From contig JAESUH010000191.1 of assembly GCA_016763155.1 (NCBI GenBank), positions 1 to 45,773 of the forward strand: DNA of 45,773 nt, read 5' to 3'. A program made the translations under genes and the position numbers. Numbering within the stretch: position 1 is the first letter of the stretch; every line of letters begins with the position of its first letter. This stretch comes from Rhizobiaceae bacterium (GTDB lineage Bacteria > Pseudomonadota > Alphaproteobacteria > Rhizobiales > Rhizobiaceae). Under the pieces are notes generated by a model, which was given only the letters and a program-made list of their open reading frames with translations, was not told the origin of the DNA and did no database searches. Positions 16,363 to 25,860 of the stretch are shown here, piece after piece.

Positions 16363-17958
16363 TCAGGCCACCCTGTCCCGTCCCATAATGAAGCGGGCGG
16401 CTCGCTCGCCAATCATCATTGCCGCTGCATTTGTATTGCCCGAAATCAACGTCGGCATGATCGAATTATCAGCCACTCGCAATCCTTGAACACCGCGCAC
16501 TCTCAACGCTTGATCGACCACTGCCATCTTGTCATCGTCAGCGCCCATTTTCGCAGTGCCTACGGGGTGGAAAACAGTATGGGCAACCTGGCGAATATAA
16601 TCGCGCAAGCGTTCTGGATCGTTTTCAACGCCAGGTTCAGGCATAATGCGTCGCTTGAGCATTTTCGCCAGTGACGGCGCATCCATAATCCGAATCGCCA
16701 ATTCAATACCGCGCACCAGCGTTTCAATGTCAGCAGGATCAGAAAGCGAATTGGGACAAAAATCGGCTGGCTCGCGAAAATTGGAAGATGTAATCCGCGT
16801 ATGTCCACGCGATTTTGGCTGCAAAAAACAAGGGTTGATAGACAGGCCATGACCTGCTGGCTGCTCGCGTTCGGCATAGCCCATAAAGGTCGCGGAAACA
16901 TGTATCTGAATATCGGGAACGCCCTGCTTGCTGGTATCAAAAAACCCGCCAACTTCAGCCACATTGGAAGTTAACAATCCCGCACCTGACAAAACATAAT
17001 GCAGCATGTTTTTGACGGCGCGCAGCCCTTTATCTTGGCCAAGTAATGAAATCGGGTGGCGTGTTTCGGCCTGAACGGTTGCTTCCAGATGGTCCTGATA
17101 GTTTTCGCCCACACCGGGCAAATCGGATACAATTTCAATGCCAAGGGCACTTAGCCGATCACCATCACCAATGCCGGATAGTTCTAAAATCTTGGGAGTA
17201 GCGATGGCGCCTGCAGTCAAGATAACTTCATGATTACAACTAAACTGGCGGCCATCCGCGAGTAGTATGCCGCTGGCCCTCTGGCCTTCAAATGTGATTT
17301 TTTGTACGGGCTGGCCCGTCATCACAGTCAAATTTTTGCGTGATTCAGCCGGACGCAGGAAAGCCTGTGCCGCGCTGCGTCGGCGTGTATGGGTTTTAGT
17401 GACCTGAAAATAGCCCAGCCCTTCCTGATTTTTACCATTAAAATCATGGCTATAGGGCAATCCAACCTCTTGTCCCGCTCGTAAAAACGCTCTGGAAAGT
17501 GGGTGGCTATAAATAGGGTCAGTTACATCAAGCTCGCCTTGCGTGCCGTGATAGTCATCAGCCAGCCGCTCATTACGCTCCAGATCACGATAGACACCAA
17601 GAACATGATCATATGACCAGTTCGAACAGCCAAGTTTTGCCCAATTATCATAATCTGCTTTATTGCCGCGCACATAGACCATGGCATTGATTGATGAGCC
17701 GCCCCCAAGAACATGGCCCTGAGGTACAACATTTGCTCTTCCGTTAAGCCCCTTATCCGGGCCGGAAGTATAAAAATGCACGTCCTTGCCCTTATCCAAT
17801 ATTTTGAAAAAAGCCGCAGGAATGTGGATGGAAGGGTCTTTGTCCCTGTTTCCACTTTCAATCAGCAACACACGATTGTTGCTATTCTCACTCAGCCGTG
17901 TAGCGAGGACGCAGCCAGCCGCGCCTCCACCCACAACGATATAATCATAATTTGACAT
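16363..17958 (-). CDS. GMC-family FAD alcohol oxidoreductase (choline dehydrogenase-like)
   Basis: FAD-dependent oxidation of an alcohol to an aldehyde. The 531-residue protein has the N-terminal dinucleotide motif DYIVVGGGAAGCVLATRLSE, and the GMC signature 1 region GHVLGGGSSINAMVYVRG. Signature 2 is GAIATPKILELSGIGD. The C-terminal catalytic segment has HPVGTAKMG and SGNTNAAAMMIGERA. It ends within the usual family length. It sits 30 bp downstream of an aldehyde dehydrogenase, which would oxidise its product. Relatives act on choline, aliphatic alcohols and polyethylene glycol. No betaine genes are present, so choline is not specially favoured. Confidence 0.93.
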   Translation of the reverse strand: MSNYDYIVVGGGAAGCVLATRLSENSNNRVLLIESGNRDKDPSIHIPAAFFKILDKGKDVHFYTSGPDKGLNGRANVVPQGHVLGGGSSINAMVYVRGNKADYDNWAKLGCSNWSYDHVLGVYRDLERNERLADDYHGTQGELDVTDPIYSHPLSRAFLRAGQEVGLPYSHDFNGKNQEGLGYFQVTKTHTRRRSAAQAFLRPAESRKNLTVMTGQPVQKITFEGQRASGILLADGRQFSCNHEVILTAGAIATPKILELSGIGDGDRLSALGIEIVSDLPGVGENYQDHLEATVQAETRHPISLLGQDKGLRAVKNMLHYVLSGAGLLTSNVAEVGGFFDTSKQGVPDIQIHVSATFMGYAEREQPAGHGLSINPCFLQPKSRGHTRITSSNFREPADFCPNSLSDPADIETLVRGIELAIRIMDAPSLAKMLKRRIMPEPGVENDPERLRDYIRQVAHTVFHPVGTAKMGADDDKMAVVDQALRVRGVQGLRVADNSIMPTLISGNTNAAAMMIGERAARFIMGRDRVA

Positions 17959-17988
17959 GAGAACCCTCAGACATTGAAACGTTGCAAC

Positions 17989-19395
17989 TTAGCCAACAAC
18001 CGATTGAATGGTCGTAAGCTCGCGCAAACCTTCAACACCGAACTGGACACCAATGCCGGACTGTTTCACCCCGGAAAAGGGCGTATCAGGACGCAGTAAT
18101 CCGTGTGCATTTATCCAGACCGTACCGCATTCGAGACGACCGGCAATTTCGCGGGCTTTAACTAGATCAGAACTCCACACAGAGCCACCTAATCCATAGG
18201 TTGTTGCATTTGCCTTGGCCACAACATCATCAAGGTCGCTATAGCGAATAATTGGCAAAGCCGGACCGAATTGTTCCTTGTCCACCAGATCACACCCATG
18301 ATCGATATCTGCAACCAGCGTTACTGGATAGAAATAACCATCACCGTGAGTTGGTGCGCCGCCAGTTAACACCCGCCCGCCCTTGGCGATGGCCTCGTCA
18401 ACGTAACGGCTCACAATTCCATACTGCATTTCGTTTTGCAGAGGGCCAAGATCGCTGTCTTCATTCTGCCCGTTTCCAGTAATGACTTTCTGGGCAAAAG
18501 CTGTCAGCTCCCGGCAAACCTCATCATAAATACTGTCATGAACATAAAGGCGTTTCAAAGCGGCACAGGTCTGGCCGTTGTTGATAAATGCGCCCCAGAA
18601 CAATTTTTCCACAATGGCTTTAGGGTCAGCATCGGGCAATACAATGCCCGCATCATTTCCACCCAGTTCCAGCGTAAGGCGTTTAAGCGAATCCGCAGCA
18701 CTGCTCATTACTTTGATGCCGGTTGCTGTTGATCCGGTAAACGTAATTTTGGCAATGCCTGGGTGATTGGTCATCGCTGCACCAAGACTATTCTCGCCAG
18801 TCACGGCATTTAACAGGCCCGGCATCAGTACTTCGTTTATCAATTCAACAAGGCGAAGGGTTGATAATGGAGTGTTGGGCGAAGGTTTGATCACAACCGC
18901 ATTTCCTGCCCGAATGGCTGGCAGAATATGCCATATGGCAATACTAATCGGCCAGTTCCAGGGTGTAATCGATCCCACCACACCAACAGGTTTGCGATGT
19001 AGTGTAACCGGAGCATCTGGATTATCATCAATGATTTCAACAGGCAGCTCAAGGCCAGCCACATTGCGCGACCAGGCCACAGCTCCGCCAATTTCGAATC
19101 GCGAACCAATACCGTTAAGCGGCTTGCCCTGTTCTTTTGTTACGATCTGGGCAATCTCTTCAAGGTTTTGTTCAATAACATCGGCAATGGCAGTACAGGC
19201 TGCGGCGCGCGCGCTATCGGGTACCAGCCGCCATTTTTGATATGCTGCTTCAGCGGCCGTCACCGCCCGGTCCAGATCCTCAGTTGCGGCCAAAGGCATA
19301 TGGCCCACGATTTCGTTGGTGGCCGGATTTTTTACTGGCTTAGTTTTTGCCGTTTGTTCAAGCTTGCCATTAATAATGATACCATATGTGCGCAT
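17989..19395 (-). CDS. NAD(P)-dependent aldehyde dehydrogenase
   Basis: Oxidises an aldehyde to the acid, presumably the product of the neighbouring GMC enzyme. There are 468 residues from the ATG at 19395, which has GGAG about ten bases upstream. A GTG/ATG further up (to 19425) is less likely. Family motifs visible are TPWNWPISIAIW, the coenzyme loop FTGSTATGIKVM, LELGGNDAGIV (catalytic Glu), NNGQTCAALKRL (catalytic Cys) and the ending PFSGVKQSGIGVQFGVEGL. The family as a whole has broad substrate range. Confidence 0.93.
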   Translation of the reverse strand: MRTYGIIINGKLEQTAKTKPVKNPATNEIVGHMPLAATEDLDRAVTAAEAAYQKWRLVPDSARAAACTAIADVIEQNLEEIAQIVTKEQGKPLNGIGSRFEIGGAVAWSRNVAGLELPVEIIDDNPDAPVTLHRKPVGVVGSITPWNWPISIAIWHILPAIRAGNAVVIKPSPNTPLSTLRLVELINEVLMPGLLNAVTGENSLGAAMTNHPGIAKITFTGSTATGIKVMSSAADSLKRLTLELGGNDAGIVLPDADPKAIVEKLFWGAFINNGQTCAALKRLYVHDSIYDEVCRELTAFAQKVITGNGQNEDSDLGPLQNEMQYGIVSRYVDEAIAKGGRVLTGGAPTHGDGYFYPVTLVADIDHGCDLVDKEQFGPALPIIRYSDLDDVVAKANATTYGLGGSVWSSDLVKAREIAGRLECGTVWINAHGLLRPDTPFSGVKQSGIGVQFGVEGLRELTTIQSVVG

Positions 19396-19507
19396 ACTTG
19401 CTTCTCCAAAACTCGTTGGATGCAAGTAAGCACTTAAAGATATCGCACTGTCTTGGACTGCAGCGCGCCGAACTAGGACTAAAGCGCAGAGACGGCGTTC
19501 AATCCGC

Positions 19508-20479
19508 TTATTGTGAGGCTTTCAATGCGGCATGAGCTAAATCGGAAGGCGCGCAATCGAAGGTCTTGCGAAAACACCTATTAAAATACGACAGGTCATT
19601 AAATCCGGTCTGAAAAGCAATTTCAGCAATATTCATTCGCCCGTTCTTGTGCTTATGAACCCGCATCAGATCGCGAGCAAGATGAAGACGCCGCGTCCTG
19701 ATTTTTAAAGTAGGCGTTATCCCCATTTGGGTGAAATCTTCTTGCAAGGTACGTAACGAAATACCCATTTTTTTAGCAAGCCATCGTGGTGTGAGATACT
19801 CATGGGTTAAATGCTGGTCAATCAAATCCTGGACAATTTCAAGTCTTTCTGCCGATGTATCGGCGAGGCGGGATAGGTCCATTTTTTCTTCAGTGCCAAA
19901 AACCTGACGCACTGTTTCGAACAGTAACAATTGAATATCCATGGCGCGCCGGTCATCGGCTGATAGCTGTTCCAGTTTGAGCACCAGCGCCCGCAACATC
20001 AAAGCCATGGGGTCTTCTGCTGGCAATCGCTGTCCCATATCCAATTTCTGCCCAATTTTACCCGTTAGCAACTGACGGGGCAAATGAATGCATAGATGGT
20101 TTGAAAACTGGCCGTTGAAATGGAATTTTGATGGAATTCCCATATCCACCAACGCGCAATCTCCGGGCGCGATTAGCGTTTGCCGCCCCTGCTGATCAAT
20201 GCCGCACACGCCTTCCAGTTGAAGGAATAATAATAAATCTTCGCCAAAATCAGCGCGGATATCATCGAAATCCCGCTTGACCCAGTCAATATCGGTGGCC
20301 ACGCGCACAGTGCTCAATCCGCCCATCTCTCGCTTGCAGACATCCCCCCAAATATGGGGAGAAGTTGATTTTCCAACCGTCCAGCGCCCGCTAAATGTGT
20401 GAATTTCTGCCATCCATTCATCGACATTATACTGACGAACCCGGCTAGAAACCGTATGCTCCAGACGTGATAATTCCAT
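19508..20479 (-). CDS. AraC-family transcriptional regulator (FeaR/PegR-like)
   Basis: A 323-residue regulator. The N-terminal cupin-like ligand region (about 40-190) resembles the AraC-binding-domain-like family. The C-terminal pair of helix-turn-helices is at about 225-315 and includes WLAKKMGISLRTLQEDFTQMG and IAEIAFQTGFNDLSYFNRCFRKTFDCAPSDL. It is the first gene of the leftward block, 112 bp before the aldehyde dehydrogenase. It is the likely local activator of the dehydrogenases and Liv transporter. The effector is unknown. Confidence 0.9.
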   Translation of the reverse strand: MELSRLEHTVSSRVRQYNVDEWMAEIHTFSGRWTVGKSTSPHIWGDVCKREMGGLSTVRVATDIDWVKRDFDDIRADFGEDLLLFLQLEGVCGIDQQGRQTLIAPGDCALVDMGIPSKFHFNGQFSNHLCIHLPRQLLTGKIGQKLDMGQRLPAEDPMALMLRALVLKLEQLSADDRRAMDIQLLLFETVRQVFGTEEKMDLSRLADTSAERLEIVQDLIDQHLTHEYLTPRWLAKKMGISLRTLQEDFTQMGITPTLKIRTRRLHLARDLMRVHKHKNGRMNIAEIAFQTGFNDLSYFNRCFRKTFDCAPSDLAHAALKASQ

Positions 20480-20896
20480 ACAACCCCCCCCTAAACATGC
20501 AATCTTCAGGCATTGATGACCCGCATTCTCACCACTTGTTACCTGGCAACTGATCGCAAGAATGTGCCACTCTAATTTTAATTTAGCGCGTTATCAAGAC
20601 AATCTCCACAGTCTAGTTTTCAAGTTAAGTACCCATTTGCAAAATGGAGGTCACTCTAACTTATTGAAAACATTGAAAAGACACTCGTTTGCTTCGGTGC
20701 CGAGCGGCTTAAAAAGTGGGCAATTGATGGAAGTTGGACAACTCAAAACGCCTCTTCGAAATGCCTGATAGGTGATTTAATCAGAGCAACGAATAGGGAG
20801 TGACATTTTTATTGCGTGCGGGAACTTGGGAAAATTACGATCGTTATGTGCTTTTAAGCAGGATCGGTGATCCGTCGGTGAAACTGGAAAACAGTA
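20480..20896. other. Intergenic region upstream of the AraC gene, 417 bp
   Basis: Contains the promoter side of the AraC-type gene and the 3' end of the leftward FAD oxidoreductase operon. A 68-codon open frame (20562-20768, plus strand) lacks a convincing ribosome site and family resemblance, so I do not call it. No dyad stood out. Confidence 0.4.
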
Positions 20897-22216
20897 TCAA
20901 ACCTCAGACCGTTTTGTCGTGCTTTCCAGATTGTCTTTTAGGCGATTTCTTAGCGAGGCTAAATCTATTTGGTGAACGCTGCCATCGCCTGCTAAATCTA
21001 GTGCATGGGCAGCTGCCGCTCCCATTGCCATGCATGGGCCCATCACACGCACACTGGATAATGCAGCGACATCTGCATCGATACAGCGGCCTGCTGCGAC
21101 TAGATTATCCGCATCGCGCGGGGTCATAGAACGCAATGGCACGTAGTGAACGTGACCATCTTCGAAGTTTTCCCAGTAAATGCCCTCGGGCTTATCGTGA
21201 ATTTCAAAGCCCCAGCCGGTTCGCGCAACTGCGTCATCAAATTTGGTGCCAGCGCGAATATCGGCCTCCACCAAATGATAACTGCCGGTGATCCAGCGCG
21301 TTTGGCGAACACCCGGCAGGCCGTAAGCACGCACGCGTGTTTTATCAAACGCCTTGGGGAACTCTCCCCTCAGAAAACTGGCGGCGTTATCGGCCTGAGA
21401 TTTACCTTCCAAACCAATCCGCGATGCAGCTAATGGCTCCAGCGGGGTTTCTATATGGCTCATATTCAAAGCGACAGTGCCACGTCCTTCAAAGAAAAAT
21501 GCGAGGCCATCTTCGCGCATCACGCCGTAGTCTTTGGCTTTTTTCAGAAGGCGTTCGCCAATCTCTTCGCGCGTTGGCATGTGGCTTTCATCCACTCCCT
21601 CCAGCACAATCATTTGTGTGCCGTAAATGGGGCCGTCTGCTGGTTCACGGCAAGGCAGACCTGCCAGCCATGACAGCACAGCGTCACCTGTGGCATCGAC
21701 AAACCCATTGGCTTTCACGCGAACATCGCCATAGCGTGTGGCAATATTTAACCCGCGAATTCGCCTGTCTTCAAACTCTACATCGCGAATAACTGCTCCA
21801 ACGATTACCTCAATGCCTGCGGCGCAAACTTTTTTTTCAATCCAGCGAGATAATGCGATTTCATCGTAAAATACAGTCGTCCAACCCGGGCCTTTTCGGT
21901 AGAAAAGATCGCCGGTTCTACCCAGATCATCAAGGATTTCATCGACAATACCGTGGGTAAATTGATAACGATCCGTGCCGTGGGCAAACAAGCCGCAAAA
22001 CGTGCCGATGATTGAGTTCACTGCTTGGCCGCCTAACGCAGGCAGACCGTCTACAAGAATGACTTTGCGTCCAAGTTTGGCAGCTTCCAATGCTGCGGCG
22101 ATGCCGGATATTCCAGCACCTGCAACACAAATTTCCGCCTCCACGTCCCACGGTTTTTGGTCTTGGGAACGCGTTTTAATGATGGTTGCCGTGGGGATTT
22201 TATATTTCTCACTCAT
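20897..22216 (-). CDS. FAD-dependent oxidoreductase (FAD_oxidored family)
   Basis: A 439-residue flavoprotein with an N-terminal FAD motif VAGAGISGIAAALEAAKLGRKVILVD, then ALGGQAVNSIIGTFCGLF and a C-terminal FAD-site segment DNLVAAGRCIDADVAALSSVRVMGPCMAMGAAAAHAL. This layout is that of the FAD-dependent oxidoreductase family related to fumarate reductase flavoproteins and often found in catabolic operons. It begins 24 bp after the TRAP permease and is probably the third gene of the transporter operon, acting on the imported compound or its product. Its reaction is not predictable from sequence. Confidence 0.85.
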   Translation of the reverse strand: MSEKYKIPTATIIKTRSQDQKPWDVEAEICVAGAGISGIAAALEAAKLGRKVILVDGLPALGGQAVNSIIGTFCGLFAHGTDRYQFTHGIVDEILDDLGRTGDLFYRKGPGWTTVFYDEIALSRWIEKKVCAAGIEVIVGAVIRDVEFEDRRIRGLNIATRYGDVRVKANGFVDATGDAVLSWLAGLPCREPADGPIYGTQMIVLEGVDESHMPTREEIGERLLKKAKDYGVMREDGLAFFFEGRGTVALNMSHIETPLEPLAASRIGLEGKSQADNAASFLRGEFPKAFDKTRVRAYGLPGVRQTRWITGSYHLVEADIRAGTKFDDAVARTGWGFEIHDKPEGIYWENFEDGHVHYVPLRSMTPRDADNLVAAGRCIDADVAALSSVRVMGPCMAMGAAAAHALDLAGDGSVHQIDLASLRNRLKDNLESTTKRSEV

Positions 22217-22240
22217 TTAATCGCAAGCCTTGTCTGGATT

Positions 22241-24226
22241 TTATGTTGGTTGTTCGGATGGGTTTGAAGGCTGCGCATAATTGCGAAACAGCAACACCAC
22301 ACCCACAATTACGAAACCCACAACAGTCGTTCGCCATTCAGGAAAGCCGATCAATAATCCAGAAGCGAAAAGCACAAACCGCGCCCATCCTCGCAATAGG
22401 CCATATCCAAGCAGCTGCCCTTCAGATGCACCTGCAAGAATAATGATTGCAACGATATTAAGACTTAGCCAGATCACGGTCAGGTGCAATGGACCCTGAA
22501 AGATCAATGCGGGTTCAAACAGGAAGAAGAACGGAATGAAATATAAGACAATTCCAAGGCGAGCCGCATGCCAACTGGTTTGCATCGGATCGGAATCGCT
22601 TATCCGCGAGGCAATGAAGGCCGCCAGCGCAATCGGCGGCGTAATGGCAGCTAACATGGCGTAATAGGCGATAAACAAATGCACGGCCAAAGTGTTGAGG
22701 CCAGCAATGCTTTCAAGGGCCGGAGCCAATGTTATCGCAAGCATCAGATAGGCTGCAACCAGCATGCCCATCATGCCAAAGATGATGCATACAAGCACAC
22801 CGATAGCCAAAACCAGCGCGACATTATCGCCACCCAGACGCACCAGAGAACTGGTGATTGCGGGTGCAACACCAGTGCCCATAAGGCCGCCAAGAATAAA
22901 GCTGGTCGGCAGTAACAGAGCCATTGTTTGGCTAAGAAGCTTGCCAATCTCGAACAGGATTTTTGGAAGTTGGGAGACCTTTAGTCGTAAGCTGGCTTTC
23001 ATCATGGTTAGAGCAAGCAGGATGGCTGACGCATAAAACGGTGTCAGGCGTTCCCAGCGCATCCACACCAGGCCCCAAATCAGGAATATCAAGACCGCAA
23101 TAAAGGGCCAGCCTTCTTTCATGGTTTGCCGCACGGAAGGCAGTTCACTGCGTTGCAGACCCGCCAGCCCGTTTTTGGCAGCGTAGCTATCAACGTGACA
23201 ATAGAGACCGAAATAATAAAGGACGCTTGGGATGATCGCTGCCACCACAATTACCGCATATTCGGTTCCAGTAAAATCGGCCATGATGAAAGCGACAGCA
23301 CCCATTACCGGCGGCATCAACATACCACCCGTTGATGCACATGCTTCCAGCGCTCCGGCGTAATAATTCGGGAACCCTGCGCGTTTCATGCTTGGAATAG
23401 TGACTGAACCCGTGCCCACAACGTTACCGAAGATGCTGCCGCTTAAGCTACCAAAAAACCCGCTAGCAACGACTGCAACTTTGGCTGGTCCGCCACGAGC
23501 GGTTCCCATTAGTGCAAGGGCGATCTTCAAGAAAAAATCTGCAGCCCCTGTTGCCACCAGCAAGGCTGCCAAAATTAAGTAACCGATGAGAGTTTCACCC
23601 ACCACACGTGTAACAATGCCCAAAAGTGCATCGCTGGAATAGACGTTGAATGCCAGGGTCCGCGCAACAGTCATGGGAGGGCCCCACATGATGCCTGGCA
23701 TATATTCTGCAAAAACCGGGTAAAGGCCAAAAAAGATAACGATGCCGAAAAATATTAAACCGCCAACGCGTCTTCCAGCTTCCAGCACCAGGACAAACAT
23801 GGCAACAGAAAGCCATAGCTGCCATTCATTGGGTGGTATCCAGGTTTCGTAATTTAGCGCCCTGCCCTTGGTGGTCAAAAACATTGCCAACACAAAGAAC
23901 GCCAATGCAGGTGCATAGCTAAACACCCCTGCCGTCACCTCCCCCTTATAAGCGGGCATAAGCAGGTAGACCATTGGCATATACATGGCCATCAGGAAAA
24001 AATAATAACCGATATCGAAAATGGCGGGCAATCCAACATAGTTGGTAAGCCCAAAAATATAGATTATCGAAGATAGTATTCCCGCAAGGGACATCAGCAG
24101 AATGCAAAGTCTGACCAGTAATGGCAGGCCTTTATAGCGCTCATAGGTCCGGTCGATAAATGCCTCGGGCATCAACATTTGTGGATCTTTTTTATCCGCA
24201 TCGGACTGGGTGTTTATATCGCTCAT
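22241..24226 (-). CDS. TRAP transporter fused permease (DctQM-type, TAXI system)
   Basis: Inner-membrane permease that uses the ion gradient to import a solute delivered by a TAXI-type binding protein. The 661-residue polypeptide is a fusion of the small and large TRAP membrane subunits, with 14 or more hydrophobic segments. The large-domain signatures are visible: GGPAKVAVVASGFFGSLSGSIFGNVVGTGS, a TGGMLMPPVMGAVAFIMADF segment and the repeat half AYYAMLAAITPPIALAAFIASRI. A fused permease is normal for TAXI systems. It follows the TAXI gene on the same strand with a hairpin between. Confidence 0.93.
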   Translation of the reverse strand: MSDINTQSDADKKDPQMLMPEAFIDRTYERYKGLPLLVRLCILLMSLAGILSSIIYIFGLTNYVGLPAIFDIGYYFFLMAMYMPMVYLLMPAYKGEVTAGVFSYAPALAFFVLAMFLTTKGRALNYETWIPPNEWQLWLSVAMFVLVLEAGRRVGGLIFFGIVIFFGLYPVFAEYMPGIMWGPPMTVARTLAFNVYSSDALLGIVTRVVGETLIGYLILAALLVATGAADFFLKIALALMGTARGGPAKVAVVASGFFGSLSGSIFGNVVGTGSVTIPSMKRAGFPNYYAGALEACASTGGMLMPPVMGAVAFIMADFTGTEYAVIVVAAIIPSVLYYFGLYCHVDSYAAKNGLAGLQRSELPSVRQTMKEGWPFIAVLIFLIWGLVWMRWERLTPFYASAILLALTMMKASLRLKVSQLPKILFEIGKLLSQTMALLLPTSFILGGLMGTGVAPAITSSLVRLGGDNVALVLAIGVLVCIIFGMMGMLVAAYLMLAITLAPALESIAGLNTLAVHLFIAYYAMLAAITPPIALAAFIASRISDSDPMQTSWHAARLGIVLYFIPFFFLFEPALIFQGPLHLTVIWLSLNIVAIIILAGASEGQLLGYGLLRGWARFVLFASGLLIGFPEWRTTVVGFVIVGVVLLFRNYAQPSNPSEQPT

Positions 24227-24277
24227 GCTGCTAAATTTTACCCCCGAAAAATGATGTTATGCAATTGGAATTTTGTG

Positions 24278-24329
24278 GCATCAGGGAAGCGAACGAAGCA
24301 AATCCACTTCAACTAAACCTCCCTGATGC
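24278..24329 (-). terminator. Intercistronic hairpin between TAXI and TRAP permease genes
   Basis: GCATCAGGGA (24278-24287) and TCCCTGATGC (24320-24329) form a perfect 10-bp stem with a 32-base loop. A smaller hairpin with CCGCT/AGCGG arms lies just after the TAXI stop. In TRAP operons the receptor is needed in excess over the permease, and such structures can set that ratio by partial termination or by protecting the upstream message. Confidence 0.5.
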
Positions 24330-24355
24330 GATCTTAGAGACCGCTATATCAGCGG

Positions 24356-25594
24356 TTATTTGATGGCTGCAACTTCCGCAGCCATGCTCATGGTCACACC
24401 ATGGTCAAGCTTGTATTGCTTCCAAAATTCCTGCCAGTTCTCATTGTCTGGAACGGTGTATATTTTCCGATAAAGCTCGTCGTCTTTGTTGGCATTTTTT
24501 TCTTCAGCCGCAGCAAGTGCATCCTGGAAAACGGCGACACGTTTTTGAGCAATCGCAACCAGCTTATCCTGACGAGATTGAAACTTGTCGTTCCAATTGC
24601 CTTTTTCTTTGAGGTAACGGATGGTTCCCTCATGAAGCGGCTCCAGCATGCCTTTTTCAAGATAGTCCACCAGATTTGCGATAGACATCATTTTGGCATG
24701 AACATATTTGTCTTTAAATTTATCATGATTTTCATCCAACCACTTGGTTAGCTCATAAACAAAATCTGGATCCTCATCAGCCAAAACGTGCTGGGTTTGA
24801 AATGCATGATCCATAACCAGGCCCAGGGCCGATGCAACACCTGATACGGTTTTTGTAGGCAGGTAGCCGCCTTGAATAGCGCGATATGCGGCAAAGTTTT
24901 TATTGCTTTCCGAAATCTCTAGCCAACGGGTTTTGTTAGGGGCTGCTTCTGCTTTGTAGCTGGTGCCTGAAATTGGAGAAGTGAACGTCACATCGGCACG
25001 TCCCTCTACAACAATGGCTGTATTGGCCGGGTAGCTACCCACTTCAATTTTGTCGATGTCTTCTTCTTTTAGGCCAGCAAGTGCAATTAATGCCTGTGCG
25101 CCACCTGAGATGAACGTTGAACCGCCATAAAAGGCAACACGTGTGCCAGCTTTGATGTCGGCGACAGTTTTGATATCTGAATCGCCACGAACCATATAGC
25201 CCCATGGTGTAACCAGATTAACAAACATCACCCTTGTATCTGTTGGACCAGATGTGCGCGAAGCGTAGCCTTCAATGCCATCCATCTGAGCAAAATAATC
25301 GGAGGGTTGATAGAGCGAAAGACGACCCTGACGGGAATTCAACCAAGAGGTACGGGCATAGCCATTTGGTGTCGGTAAAACACGAACACGAACGCCGGTA
25401 TCAGCGCCAAATTCGGAGGTCCAAGCCACATCAAGTGAATGATTTGCAGTGCCCACAGTTGGCGCAATAACGTTAAAATATTTCGGCCATTTAAAATCTG
25501 CCGCTGAAGCGGTACTCACCGCTGCCAACGTCAATCCCGCAGCAGCCAGTGCAAGCGGTAGTGAGCGTTTAATTTTATGAAACTGTTGAAGCAT
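24356..25594 (-). CDS. TAXI-family TRAP transporter solute receptor
   Basis: Periplasmic receptor of the TRAP-TAXI importer, 412 residues. It has a signal peptide (hydrophobic segment about 13-28, cut near ASA). The mature part carries TAXI-type motifs: NSRQGRLSLYQPSDYF, AGTRVAFYGGSTFISGGAQALIALAGL and NTAIVEGRADVTF-like sequence. It is the first gene of the leftward operon and divergent from AcnX, with TGTATACA-type sites in the shared promoter region. Known TAXI ligands include glutamate and other dicarboxylates, but the ligand here is not predictable. Confidence 0.9.
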   Translation of the reverse strand: MLQQFHKIKRSLPLALAAAGLTLAAVSTASAADFKWPKYFNVIAPTVGTANHSLDVAWTSEFGADTGVRVRVLPTPNGYARTSWLNSRQGRLSLYQPSDYFAQMDGIEGYASRTSGPTDTRVMFVNLVTPWGYMVRGDSDIKTVADIKAGTRVAFYGGSTFISGGAQALIALAGLKEEDIDKIEVGSYPANTAIVVEGRADVTFTSPISGTSYKAEAAPNKTRWLEISESNKNFAAYRAIQGGYLPTKTVSGVASALGLVMDHAFQTQHVLADEDPDFVYELTKWLDENHDKFKDKYVHAKMMSIANLVDYLEKGMLEPLHEGTIRYLKEKGNWNDKFQSRQDKLVAIAQKRVAVFQDALAAAEEKNANKDDELYRKIYTVPDNENWQEFWKQYKLDHGVTMSMAAEVAAIK

Positions 25595-25681
25595 TGTATA
25601 TTCCTCCCAAAATAATGCCGACGTTCAATAGGTGTTCACTAGGTCGTGACAACTCCTTATCATGCTAATTTAATTTCTTCA

Positions 25682-25689
25682 TGTATACA
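25682..25689. promoter_or_regulatory. TGTATACA operator, TRAP/AcnX divergent promoter
   Basis: Exact palindrome TGTATACA in the 266-bp region between the TAXI receptor and AcnX, 88 bp from the TAXI start. A near copy, TGTATACC, lies at 25792-25799, 62 bp before AcnX. The same octamer recurs before the SDR/ADH pair and before selD. It is likely to bind the GntR/FCD regulator encoded at 38564-39298. Confidence 0.6.
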
Positions 25690-25791
25690 ATAGATAAAAA
25701 TATGCGCTTTTGTCACGCTCCTAAAATCCACAAAATTGGCGTAATTTATTGTTTTTATTGAATATTTGCATATCACCTTGGGATTAGTTAA

Positions 25792-25799
25792 TGTATACC
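25792..25799. promoter_or_regulatory. Near-consensus operator (TGTATACC) before AcnX
   Basis: Keeps the GTATAC core and differs from TGTATACA by the last base. It lies 110 bp from the exact copy at 25682, so the two could act together across the divergent promoters. Confidence 0.45.
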
Positions 25800-25860
25800 G
25801 ATACGGGGTGACGCCAACGCTAATTGTGAAATCCAACACATTTCGAGGAAAAAATTACTC

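Noticed and set aside
16363-19395. betA/betB choline-to-betaine operon
   Set aside because: Motifs are only family-level, a BetI-type regulator is absent, and an AraC regulator with a Liv-type importer is present instead.
20562-20768. 68-codon open frame upstream of the AraC gene
   Set aside because: No convincing ribosome site, no recognisable family, and typical of chance frames in AT-rich DNA.
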